The notes under the pieces are model-generated. The model saw only the letters and a program-made list of their open reading frames with translations. It had not been told where the DNA came from and searched no databases. From UBA4459 sp036351335 (lineage in GTDB: Bacteria > Bacteroidota > Bacteroidia > Bacteroidales > F082): DNA of 14,334 nt. Location of the stretch: NCBI GenBank assembly GCA_036351335.1, contig JAZBOW010000262.1:1-14334 (forward strand), written 5' to 3'. Each line of letters starts with the position of its first letter. Positions within the stretch are counted from its first letter, which is position 1. This document shows, piece after piece, positions 1-6,753 of this stretch. A program made the position numbers and the translations under genes.

Positions 1-42
1 ACAAACCCGGAGGCTTTGCGAAAAATCTATAAATTTGGCTAA
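1..42 (+). CDS. Possible C-terminal tail of an upstream gene (partial)
   Basis: Reading from base 1 in frame 1 gives 13 sense codons (T-N-P-E-A-L-R-K-I-Y-K-F-G) followed by TAA at 40-42. The composition is plausible for a protein C-terminus, and the AT-rich non-coding leader of the receptor gene begins right after it. Thirteen codons are too few to show coding or family, so this is only a candidate. It could equally be non-coding sequence. Confidence 0.25.
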   Translation, partial: TNPEALRKIYKFG

Positions 43-115
43 ACCCCTTCATTTCCTGATTATTTAGACATATTTCTAAATTACTTTATTTCTAAAGCAA
101 TATTTATCTAATTAT

Positions 116-123
116 TATTTTTG
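116..123 (+). promoter_or_regulatory. Candidate -7 box for the copper-type operon
   Basis: TATTTTTG matches the Bacteroidota -7 consensus TAnnTTTG and lies 18 bases before the ATG of the receptor gene. No convincing TTTG or TTG -33 element is seen about 19 bases upstream, so only half of the promoter is supported. Transcription would start at about 128-130, giving a very short leader. Confidence 0.45.
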
Positions 124-135
124 TGATAAATATCA
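124..135. promoter_or_regulatory. Inverted repeat TGATA-AA-TATCA at the predicted transcription start
   Basis: A perfect 5-base inverted repeat with a 2-base spacer lies directly after the candidate -7 box and ends six bases before the receptor ATG. A repressor bound here would cover the transcription start, so this is a candidate operator for a metal-responsive regulator. The region is AT-rich, so a chance palindrome is quite possible. No known box such as Fur or CsoR is recognised in it. Confidence 0.25.
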
Positions 136-141
136 TATCGA

Positions 142-2475
142 ATGAAAAAAACCATTCTTTCACTTTTATTAGTAACAGGTTTTTTACCTGTATTGTTAGC
201 CCAGGATTATACTATAACGGGTACTGTTGCAGATGTAGAAACCGATGAACCTATAGCAGGAGCTTCGATACAGGAATCTGCGACTAAAGAAGCTGTTATA
301 AGCAATAATGATGGCACTTTCAAACTTAATATAAAAGATAAACATCCGGTCAAGTTTATTGTGAAGCATATTGCTTACGAGCACCTGAGTGTAAAAATCG
401 ATCCTTTGCAAACGAGGGAAATAGAATTTAAGTTACATCCCAGGGTTACCCATCTTGATGAGGTAACGGTGACAGGTAAATATGAAAATTCAAGACCTTA
501 CAGAAGTGAAAGCGTGGATGTAAAAGCGATTGAAAAATCCAATATTTCAGGTATCGGTAATTTTTTAAGGAATGAGCCCAATGTAGGTGGAGTAAGAAAA
601 GGTGCTTTGGGAATAGATCCTGTAGTAAGAGGCTTTAAATATTCACAGCTAAATGTACAGCTTAATGGTGGAACTAAAATTGAAGGCGGATGCCCGAATA
701 GGATGGATCCTGCCACGGCCCACATAGATTTGAGCGATTTAAAATCAATTACTATATTGAAAGGACCTTACGCGCTGAAATACGGTCCAAATTTCGGGGG
801 TGTAATTGATATGACAACCCATAGCACTAAATTTTACAGGAAATATGAAAACCATATAGACCTTCTGATGGGTGGTCAAACAAACCATACTGGTTTTAAA
901 AGTGGCCTTGGTATCCACGGTGGTAATAATGTGATTGCATATTATTTTAAAGGAAATTATAAACAGTATGGTGATTACGAGGCGGGTAACGAAGCGGTGA
1001 TTCCTTCGTCGCTCGAACAATACAATGTGGCTGGCAGCATTGGCATTAAACCTGCGGAGGGACATATTCTTGAAGTAGGATTTGACAGGTCATGGGGACG
1101 AAATGTTGATTTTCCTGCTTTGCCCATGGATGAAAGAAACGATGATACACGGCTATTTAATATGAGTTACCTCGGCACTGAATTTGGAGACATGGTTAAT
1201 TTTATTCGCTTCAAAGTTTATAAATCACATGTTGAACATGAAATGGATAATAAAAACAGGCCATTTTCCGATACGGTTGTAGCTATTTCAAATATAAAAG
1301 CAATAAACTCGGGGGGTAAGTTGGGCGTGAATCTGAATCTCTTCAAGGGAAGGCTCGAAACTGGTGTGGATTATGAACAAATATCGAAAGACGGGATAAG
1401 AAATAAAAACCTGATCATGCAACCCAATCTGCCACAATTTAACGAAGATTTATGGAACAATGCACTTATCAAGAACCTGGGCGTCTTCGTCGAATGGCAA
1501 AGAACCATTAAATCGATTGATTTTATTGCCGCTTTGAGATACGATTATAATACCGCGACTTCAGATACCTTAATTAGAAACAAACCCAATGGTGATGCAG
1601 TGTATGAAAATGATAATACATCAAGTTCATTTAATAATATTAGTTTTAGTGCCGGAATTACCTGGCATGTCAATTCATCGAGCAGCCTGATATTCTCGCT
1701 GGGAAGAGGTGGCAGAAGCCCCGATATGACGGAACGCTTCATTATCCTTCTGCCAATATCATACGATCCTTACGATTATCTCGGTAATCCGCAGCTTAAT
1801 CCCGAAGTAAATAATGAACTTGACCTTGGCTATCGGTTTTCTAGGAATAAAATCGGTAGTGTCGAAACTTCTGTATTCTTTTCTTACGTGACGAATTATA
1901 TTACTGGAGAACTGGTACCACCTTCAGAAATGAAACCTCAAACCAAAGGTGTGCTTGGGGTTAAGAAATTCATAAACGTCGACAAAGCTTACCTGGCGGG
2001 ATTCGAATTTTCATACGCTACTGCTCCACATTTTAAGTGGTTTGCTAACCTGAATGCAGCCTATACGATGGGTGTTAATCCAAATGCTGTGCAATATGTG
2101 TTTGAGGGTGGGGAGGTAATAGATGAACAGATCATTGAAAACGATCCACTGCCGGAAATTCCGCCATTTGAGGCCAATATTACGGCAGGCTATAAGTTTT
2201 TAAACCAGAAACTTATACCGGAATTTAATATCCGTTTTGTGGCGGCACAAAAAAAAGTTTCTAAAGCTTTTAATGAGACCACGAGCCCGGCATTTACTAC
2301 TCTTAATTTTGTTCTTGCCTACCATTACAGTGCAAACCTGAAAGTTTATGCAGGCGTGAATAATATTTTTAATGCCGCCTATTATGAGCACCTTAATAGG
2401 CGAATAATTGGAAGCAGCGACCCTTTATATGAGCCAGGCAGGCTTTTTTACATGAATTTAATTTTTAATTTATAA
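142..2475 (+). CDS. OprC-like TonB-dependent outer-membrane receptor, probable copper importer
   Basis: A 777-residue outer-membrane active transporter. A signal peptide (residues 1-20, ending LLA before Q21) is followed by a carboxypeptidase-regulatory-like beta-sandwich (about 25-98), a plug domain (about 115-225, with the conserved LKGPYALKYG segment near 206-215) and a beta-barrel to the C-terminus. The plug carries C184-P-N-R-M188 within a GGCPNRMDPATAH segment, and the barrel carries H366-E-M368. OprC of Pseudomonas binds Cu through a CxxxM pair and an HxM pair about 180 residues apart; here the separation is 182. It is the first gene of an operon with a small lipoprotein, an MbnP-family protein and an MbnH-type cytochrome, which fits copper or copper-chelate uptake. 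The receptor assignment is secure. Copper as substrate is inferred from the motif, remembered rather than aligned, and from the neighbours. Confidence 0.9.
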   Translation: MKKTILSLLLVTGFLPVLLAQDYTITGTVADVETDEPIAGASIQESATKEAVISNNDGTFKLNIKDKHPVKFIVKHIAYEHLSVKIDPLQTREIEFKLHPRVTHLDEVTVTGKYENSRPYRSESVDVKAIEKSNISGIGNFLRNEPNVGGVRKGALGIDPVVRGFKYSQLNVQLNGGTKIEGGCPNRMDPATAHIDLSDLKSITILKGPYALKYGPNFGGVIDMTTHSTKFYRKYENHIDLLMGGQTNHTGFKSGLGIHGGNNVIAYYFKGNYKQYGDYEAGNEAVIPSSLEQYNVAGSIGIKPAEGHILEVGFDRSWGRNVDFPALPMDERNDDTRLFNMSYLGTEFGDMVNFIRFKVYKSHVEHEMDNKNRPFSDTVVAISNIKAINSGGKLGVNLNLFKGRLETGVDYEQISKDGIRNKNLIMQPNLPQFNEDLWNNALIKNLGVFVEWQRTIKSIDFIAALRYDYNTATSDTLIRNKPNGDAVYENDNTSSSFNNISFSAGITWHVNSSSSLIFSLGRGGRSPDMTERFIILLPISYDPYDYLGNPQLNPEVNNELDLGYRFSRNKIGSVETSVFFSYVTNYITGELVPPSEMKPQTKGVLGVKKFINVDKAYLAGFEFSYATAPHFKWFANLNAAYTMGVNPNAVQYVFEGGEVIDEQIIENDPLPEIPPFEANITAGYKFLNQKLIPEFNIRFVAAQKKVSKAFNETTSPAFTTLNFVLAYHYSANLKVYAGVNNIFNAAYYEHLNRRIIGSSDPLYEPGRLFYMNLIFNL

Positions 2476-2482
2476 AGTACCG

Positions 2483-2848
2483 ATGATGAGCAAATACCTA
2501 TTATATTTTATATTAATCAGCATTCTTTTCGCGTCTTGCAATAAAACATATCCAAAAAAAGTTACATACATTGCGACAGCGTCAGTTTCGGCATATAATT
2601 TGCAATATCTGAGCGATCAGAATGTGTTGGTTAAAACGCTGGTTGAGCCGCAAAGTGCACAAGATATCTGGAAATACGAGTTCATGTCAGAAGAAGGTGA
2701 AATCGTGTATATAAACGGCAATTATAAAGACATTAATTCAGCGCTTAAAATTCAGGTGCTTATAGATGGCAAAGTATATAAACAAGGTGCAACGGAGGGA
2801 GATACCCTGAAATACCTCGTTGTAAGCGGAGTGGTTCCATATGATTAA
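2483..2848 (+). CDS. Small lipoprotein of the copper-type operon, function unknown
   Basis: A 121-residue protein with a lipoprotein signal: a hydrophobic stretch ending in FASC, with lipidated Cys at residue 19. The mature part is about 100 residues and rich in alternating hydrophobic positions (VTYIATASVSAY, then a WKYEF segment, then ALKIQVLIDGKVY), suggesting a single beta-sandwich domain. The overall pattern faintly recalls the soluble domain of mycobacterial MmpS proteins, but I would not name it on that. It starts seven bases after the receptor stop codon. A second ATG directly follows the first, so the start could be at 2486. No Cys besides the lipidated one and few Met or His are present, so it does not look like a classic copper chaperone. 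Its position suggests a periplasm-facing accessory to the receptor. Confidence 0.8.
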   Translation: MMSKYLLYFILISILFASCNKTYPKKVTYIATASVSAYNLQYLSDQNVLVKTLVEPQSAQDIWKYEFMSEEGEIVYINGNYKDINSALKIQVLIDGKVYKQGATEGDTLKYLVVSGVVPYD

Positions 2849-2856
2849 CCACTCCG
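2827..2856 (+). promoter_or_regulatory. Intercistronic RNA hairpin over the stop codon of the small lipoprotein
   Basis: CGGAGTGGTT (2827-2836) pairs perfectly with AACCACTCCG (2847-2856), a 10-base-pair stem with a 10-base loop. It spans the stop codon and ends 18 bases before the MbnP-family gene. No T-tract follows, so it is not an ordinary terminator. A competing 6-base-pair hairpin, TTAACC (2845-2850) with GGTTAA (2856-2861), shares the downstream arm and cannot form at the same time. It may set relative mRNA stability or translation between the receptor/lipoprotein part and the MbnP/MbnH part of the operon. Confidence 0.55.
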
Positions 2857-2874
2857 GTTAACAAATGGAAAAAA

Positions 2875-3690
2875 ATGAGAAAATCTTTATACATCGTTGT
2901 ATTGGCCATACTCCAAATAGTGGTTTCATGTAATAAAAATGATGATCCTACAGAAGACCAGACGGGTCGTTTAAGTTTCTATTTCAATCATGGTATTATT
3001 GATACAAATTTTGTGGGAGGAATTACCATTCATTATGATACCATGATGTATCGGAATGCCGCTGGAAATCCCTTTCTGATAAATGAAATTCAATACTTTA
3101 TATCAGATGTAACCCTCCATAAAAGTGATGGTTCTAAAATACTGATAGATGCATGGAAGGATATCCACTATGTGGACAGCGATCTGCCCGACACATGGAA
3201 ATGGCAAATGAATGATTCTATTCCCATAGGCATTTATGACAGTATCACATTTACTTTTGGAATTTCTGAAGAAAAAAATCAATCATTGATGTTTGTAAAT
3301 CCACCTGAGTCAAATATGTTCTGGCCCGAGTTTCTGGGTGGTGGTTACCATTATTTAAAATTGAATGGCAAGTGGAAAGACCCGGATGAGGTGATCAGGC
3401 CGTTTAATTTCCATATGGGAATCGGACAAATTTATAGTCAGGATAGTGCTGAAATTATCGGTTTTGTACAGAATTATTTTGAAGTAACACTTGAAAATAC
3501 CCGCTTCAGTGTTTCACCAAATGAAAATATTGCCTTTTCCATATTAATGCACGTGGATAGATGGTTCTCAGATCCACATGTGTTCGATTTTAATGACTGG
3601 GGTGGCGATATTATGCAAAAGCAGGATGCTATGCAACTTGCAAAAGAGAACGGATACAATGTGTTCACAGCGAATCAAATGGTTGAGTAA
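2875..3690 (+). CDS. MbnP-family lipoprotein (copper-binding partner of an MbnH-type cytochrome)
   Basis: A 271-residue lipoprotein: signal peptide with VVSC, lipidated C19, then a D/E-rich linker and a domain matching the MbnP family as found in Bacteroidota. Recognisable segments are a first strand with FYFNHG (35-40), IQYFISDV near 72-79, MFWPEF then GGGYHYLKLNG (148-165), and FHMGIG (179-184). Characterised MbnP binds copper, and one of its Trp residues is converted to kynurenine by MbnH. Candidate targets here are W94, W108, W110, W150, W167, W230 and W242, with W150 in the most conserved-looking segment. The only cysteine is C19, so the four-Cys motif of many proteobacterial relatives is absent. 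The stop codon overlaps the next start by one base (TAATG), pointing to coupled translation with the cytochrome. The family call rests on remembered motifs; copper binding is inferred. Confidence 0.85.
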   Translation: MRKSLYIVVLAILQIVVSCNKNDDPTEDQTGRLSFYFNHGIIDTNFVGGITIHYDTMMYRNAAGNPFLINEIQYFISDVTLHKSDGSKILIDAWKDIHYVDSDLPDTWKWQMNDSIPIGIYDSITFTFGISEEKNQSLMFVNPPESNMFWPEFLGGGYHYLKLNGKWKDPDEVIRPFNFHMGIGQIYSQDSAEIIGFVQNYFEVTLENTRFSVSPNENIAFSILMHVDRWFSDPHVFDFNDWGGDIMQKQDAMQLAKENGYNVFTANQMVE

Positions 3691-4835
3691 TGCGTTGGAT
3701 TCAAAAAATATTGGTGCTAAGCATTATCTTTTCATGTTTTTATGGTTGTAAAGAAGAGGTGCAGGAAGATGTACATACCACTAATCCTTATATAATAGAT
3801 ATTCCTTTTGGGTTTCCAAATAAGCTAAACATCCCGTCAGATAACCCGATGACGGTTGAAGGGGTAAAGTTGGGTCGGTATTTATTTTACGATGGTCGCC
3901 TCTCAGGGCGCACACATCTTGACTCTCTAATGAGTTGTGCCACTTGCCACCGGCAGGAAAGATCCTTTGAGGCTGGGGTCGATCACCCGGATTTCGATGG
4001 CGGTTTTCCTCATGGAATCAGTGGATTGCAAACCCATCATGTGATGTTGCCCATGATCAATCTTGTATGGAACCATTCAGGCTATGGCTGGAATGGTTTT
4101 TTATATCCTACAAACCCTGTTGAAGAGTTGAGAAATATAGAAGATTTTGTGCGGCTGGCTGTGTTAGCGAAAGACGAAATCGATGGCGATACGGCTAATA
4201 TTGTCAGGCTTTTACAATCAATATCTGGGTATCCCGAATTATTTTTTGAGGCATTTGGATCGGATAAAGTCACATTTAAAAATATCGAACGTGCTATCGC
4301 CCAGTTTGTCCGCACATTGGTATCTGCAAATTCAAAATTTGATAAGTATATGCGTGGCGAAGTGCAATTAACGCCATCAGAGCTTAACGGTTATGTTTTG
4401 TTCACCACTGAGGAAGGAGCCGATTGTTTTCATTGCCATGGCGGTTTTGGCAACCCGCTTTTTACTACCAATTTGTTTTATAATAATGGAAAGGATACTG
4501 TGTTTACTGATCCTTCCGACAGGTTTTATATTACCGGCGACCCTATGGATAAAGGTGCCTACAAGGCGACTACCTTAAGAAATATTGAAGTTCAGGGACC
4601 ATATATGCACGATGGTCGTTTTACAACACTTGAGGAAGTGATCGAATTTTATTCGCAGGGTGTGAAGCTTACACCTTACGTGGATCCGCTGATGCACCAT
4701 GTTAACAGTGGAGGTGTTCAATTGATAGAATCTGAAAAAGAAGACCTCCTGAATTTTATAAAAACGCTTAGGGATGATGAGTTTATGAACAACCCCGAGT
4801 TCAGCAAACCTGATAAATTCCCAGATGAAGAATAA
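3690..4835 (+). CDS. MbnH/MauG-type di-heme cytochrome c peroxidase-family lipoprotein
   Basis: A 381-residue protein with a lipoprotein signal (FYGC, C20) and two c-heme sites, C83-A-T-C86-H87 and C246-F-H-C249-H250. W127 in NLVWN lies where the inter-heme Trp of bacterial di-heme peroxidases is found (40 residues after the first heme His). After the PYMHDGRF segment (304-311), Y321 sits 14 residues past H307. At that position Pseudomonas CcpA has its Met axial ligand, while MauG and MbnH use Tyr. A Tyr-ligated second heme is the hallmark of enzymes that form a bis-Fe(IV) state and oxidise protein side chains. Its partner is therefore likely the MbnP-family protein encoded directly upstream with a one-base overlap, and it would act in the periplasm, lipid-anchored. 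The product class is secure; the MbnH-like activity is inferred from Y321 and context. Confidence 0.92.
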   Translation: MRWIQKILVLSIIFSCFYGCKEEVQEDVHTTNPYIIDIPFGFPNKLNIPSDNPMTVEGVKLGRYLFYDGRLSGRTHLDSLMSCATCHRQERSFEAGVDHPDFDGGFPHGISGLQTHHVMLPMINLVWNHSGYGWNGFLYPTNPVEELRNIEDFVRLAVLAKDEIDGDTANIVRLLQSISGYPELFFEAFGSDKVTFKNIERAIAQFVRTLVSANSKFDKYMRGEVQLTPSELNGYVLFTTEEGADCFHCHGGFGNPLFTTNLFYNNGKDTVFTDPSDRFYITGDPMDKGAYKATTLRNIEVQGPYMHDGRFTTLEEVIEFYSQGVKLTPYVDPLMHHVNSGGVQLIESEKEDLLNFIKTLRDDEFMNNPEFSKPDKFPDEE

Positions 4836-4847
4836 CGCTTTTCGTTA
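4833..4847. other. Short palindrome joining two convergent stop codons
   Basis: TAACG (4833-4837), CTTTT, CGTTA (4843-4847). The left arm starts with the stop codon of the di-heme cytochrome gene and the right arm is the stop codon of the convergent membrane protein gene. The 5-base-pair stem is too short to be a convincing bidirectional terminator, and no other terminator fits in the nine-base gap. Confidence 0.3.
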
Positions 4848-6659
4848 ATTGTATTCATAGAATTGAATGGAGAGGTCATCTACCATTATCTTTTCTTTGC
4901 CTAAGTTCCAGATATAGAATTTTATTTTTACCATTTCAGAAGTAATAATTGGTAGCTTGAAGCCGATACTTTCCTGCGCCCACTCGTTTACATGGTCGTC
5001 AGGAAGTTTTTTTACGTTGAATTTTTTATAGAATACGGTTTTCTCAGCCTTATCTGAAATATCCACTACAAACAGCGTCTTTTCAGCGGCATGAGCTTTA
5101 TTTTGCAGGATCATAGTTGTGAAAATTACATACAGATTATTCTTATCGATAATCGTTTCAGGAATCATATAACTATATGACGGGCTGTAAACTTGTACTT
5201 CATCCATTTGCATCGAGAAGGATCCTGAATAGGAATTACGCTCTGTTTTATCAGGATTGGACCAATTCAAATAGATTGACTCAAGATCATTTTTAGTCTC
5301 GAAAAAAGGTTGTGCTTCCAATTGTCCGTAATAATATTCATCACCGGAGTTAACGATACCAATAAACCTATCAGAGGTTTTTAAAAATGTTTGCAGGTAA
5401 GCTTCTCTATTCATGGAATCGGGGTGGAGGATGCCTTTCGCAAATTGAATTGTTTGGATGAGATTCAATGAAATACAAAGACCGGAAAAAATCGCAATGG
5501 AAATCCATAACCATTTTCTTTTGATGGATGCCAGAAGCAAAGCGGTCAAAAGGAAAAAGAGGCTGTAAAAGTCAACCATGGGTCGCATACCGAAACTATC
5601 GCCATAAAACCAGTTCCACCAGGAGGAAAAAATATACAATATGCCAATCAGGAAAAAGCAAAAGCTATAAAACTCGTATTTTGACTTTTTAACGAGTACG
5701 ATCAGGGCCGGGAACAGCAGTAGCATTATAGGCGTGTAAATAAACCAGCCTTTTTGAAAACTAAATAGAAACTGAATAGTTTCAGGTTTTGTAAGATAAA
5801 ACCCCTCGTTCGTATAGCCATATACCAAAGCTTGCCCGGTTTGTAGATAATTTATGATCAGTTGTGGCGAAATACCTATGATAAAAATAAAGATGAGGAG
5901 TAAAATATCTCCTGATAGCAGTTTTTCTTTTATAAGGGAAATGAGATTCGTAAAAGAACCTGAAAGAAAGGGGATTGCCATAACAATCAGAATGTTTACC
6001 GGCCTTACGAGTATGATCAATGCAAGCAGAAGGGATGCCAGAAATAATGACCGGCGGTGGTATTCCAGAAAGTTTTTTTTCATGAAATACACAAACATTG
6101 TGATCAGGCTGAATGAATAGGCATGTGATGCTGCCGGAGCCACGAGTGTATAATAGAATAGGTTGGTGCCGATAAATCCCCCAATAGCAATCAGCCAGGC
6201 AAATTCCTGTTTAATATTATATAAATGGGCCAGTTTTACAAAAAATACCAGCCCGGCGAATACCCAACATAGAGCGGAAATAGCAACCGCATATTGAAAC
6301 AAGATATTATAGCCGTCTGCTTCGAATCCGAATATCAGCGATAAAATATAGGCTAAAAGAAAAAACGGAAATTGAAGAATAGCGGTTCCCGAGGTATACT
6401 TATTTACCAGAATATCTTCATGTTTATGAAAGTAATGCCCGATATAATCGGGAGCCCGTCTCGATTTCTCTAATTCAAAAACCGGCGTGAAGTCAACCGA
6501 TTTGTAGATAAACACTGCTGGCAGGTAAGCGTATAAACCGCTGCCGTCGCCATCAATAATCACCTTTCTATATTGATTAGGCCCAATAAAATTGGTAGCG
6601 GCAAATGATAACAACAATACAAAAATCAATATGCTGCCAAATACATGTTGCTTATTCAA
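4845..6659 (-). CDS. Polytopic membrane protein, GT-C glycosyltransferase-like, with soluble C-terminal domain
   Basis: A 604-residue protein with an N-terminal membrane anchor (about 7-24), roughly ten further hydrophobic segments between about 92 and 405, and a soluble, probably beta-rich C-terminal part (about 415-604). The first extracytoplasmic loop contains IDGDGSGLYAYLP (35-47). An acidic loop after the first helix followed by an aromatic YLP segment is typical of GT-C polyprenyl-phosphate-sugar-dependent transferases, suggesting glycan or lipid modification at the outer face of the inner membrane. No specific family is recognised. The start is a TTG at 6659-6657; there is no in-frame ATG near the N-terminus, and an in-frame TAG lies 15 bases upstream. 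It reads divergently from the PLP enzyme and converges on the copper operon. It appears monocistronic. Confidence 0.8.
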   Translation of the reverse strand: MNKQHVFGSILIFVLLLSFAATNFIGPNQYRKVIIDGDGSGLYAYLPAVFIYKSVDFTPVFELEKSRRAPDYIGHYFHKHEDILVNKYTSGTAILQFPFFLLAYILSLIFGFEADGYNILFQYAVAISALCWVFAGLVFFVKLAHLYNIKQEFAWLIAIGGFIGTNLFYYTLVAPAASHAYSFSLITMFVYFMKKNFLEYHRRSLFLASLLLALIILVRPVNILIVMAIPFLSGSFTNLISLIKEKLLSGDILLLIFIFIIGISPQLIINYLQTGQALVYGYTNEGFYLTKPETIQFLFSFQKGWFIYTPIMLLLFPALIVLVKKSKYEFYSFCFFLIGILYIFSSWWNWFYGDSFGMRPMVDFYSLFFLLTALLLASIKRKWLWISIAIFSGLCISLNLIQTIQFAKGILHPDSMNREAYLQTFLKTSDRFIGIVNSGDEYYYGQLEAQPFFETKNDLESIYLNWSNPDKTERNSYSGSFSMQMDEVQVYSPSYSYMIPETIIDKNNLYVIFTTMILQNKAHAAEKTLFVVDISDKAEKTVFYKKFNVKKLPDDHVNEWAQESIGFKLPIITSEMVKIKFYIWNLGKEKIMVDDLSIQFYEYN

Positions 6660-6720
6660 AATTACACCAAACTATTAAGATAAAATTTTGTTAAAAATAA
6701 GCAATTGCCTTAGAGTTTCA

Positions 6721-6728
6721 TACTTTTG
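6721..6728 (+). promoter_or_regulatory. Candidate -7 box for the PLP enzyme gene
   Basis: TACTTTTG is an exact TAnnTTTG match, 25 bases before the ATG at 6754. The nearest TTG upstream (6705-6707) is only 13 bases away, closer than the usual 19-21, so the -33 element is weak. The box supports choosing the ATG at 6754 over an in-frame TTG at 6688, which would lie upstream of this promoter. The rest of the 6660-6753 divergent region shows nothing more. Confidence 0.5.
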
Positions 6729-6753
6729 TAACGCAATCCAAAAAATAATCCAT

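Noticed and set aside
61..110. Repeated TTTCTAAA-like words and a TTAGA/TCTAA inverted repeat before the receptor gene
   Set aside because: The region is very AT-rich and such short matches are expected by chance.
196..1742. Minus-strand open frames inside the receptor gene
   Set aside because: They are short, have no recognisable domain or start signals, and lie opposite a clearly coding frame with full family features.
4082..4578. Open frames of 60-80 codons on both strands inside the di-heme cytochrome gene
   Set aside because: They overlap the heme-protein frame, which contains both CxxCH sites; their translations look like out-of-frame sequence.
4833..4847. Palindrome over the convergent stop codons as a bidirectional terminator
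   Set aside because: The stem has only five base pairs, three of them A-T, and only a four-T loop; it is too weak to call a terminator.
5854..6120. 88-codon plus-strand frame opposite the membrane protein
   Set aside because: It is a mirror of a hydrophobic coding region, with a basic, low-complexity translation and no promoter.
6688..6753. N-terminal extension of the PLP enzyme from a TTG codon
   Set aside because: The extension is not family-like and contains the candidate -7 box at 6721-6728, so the ATG at 6754 is preferred.
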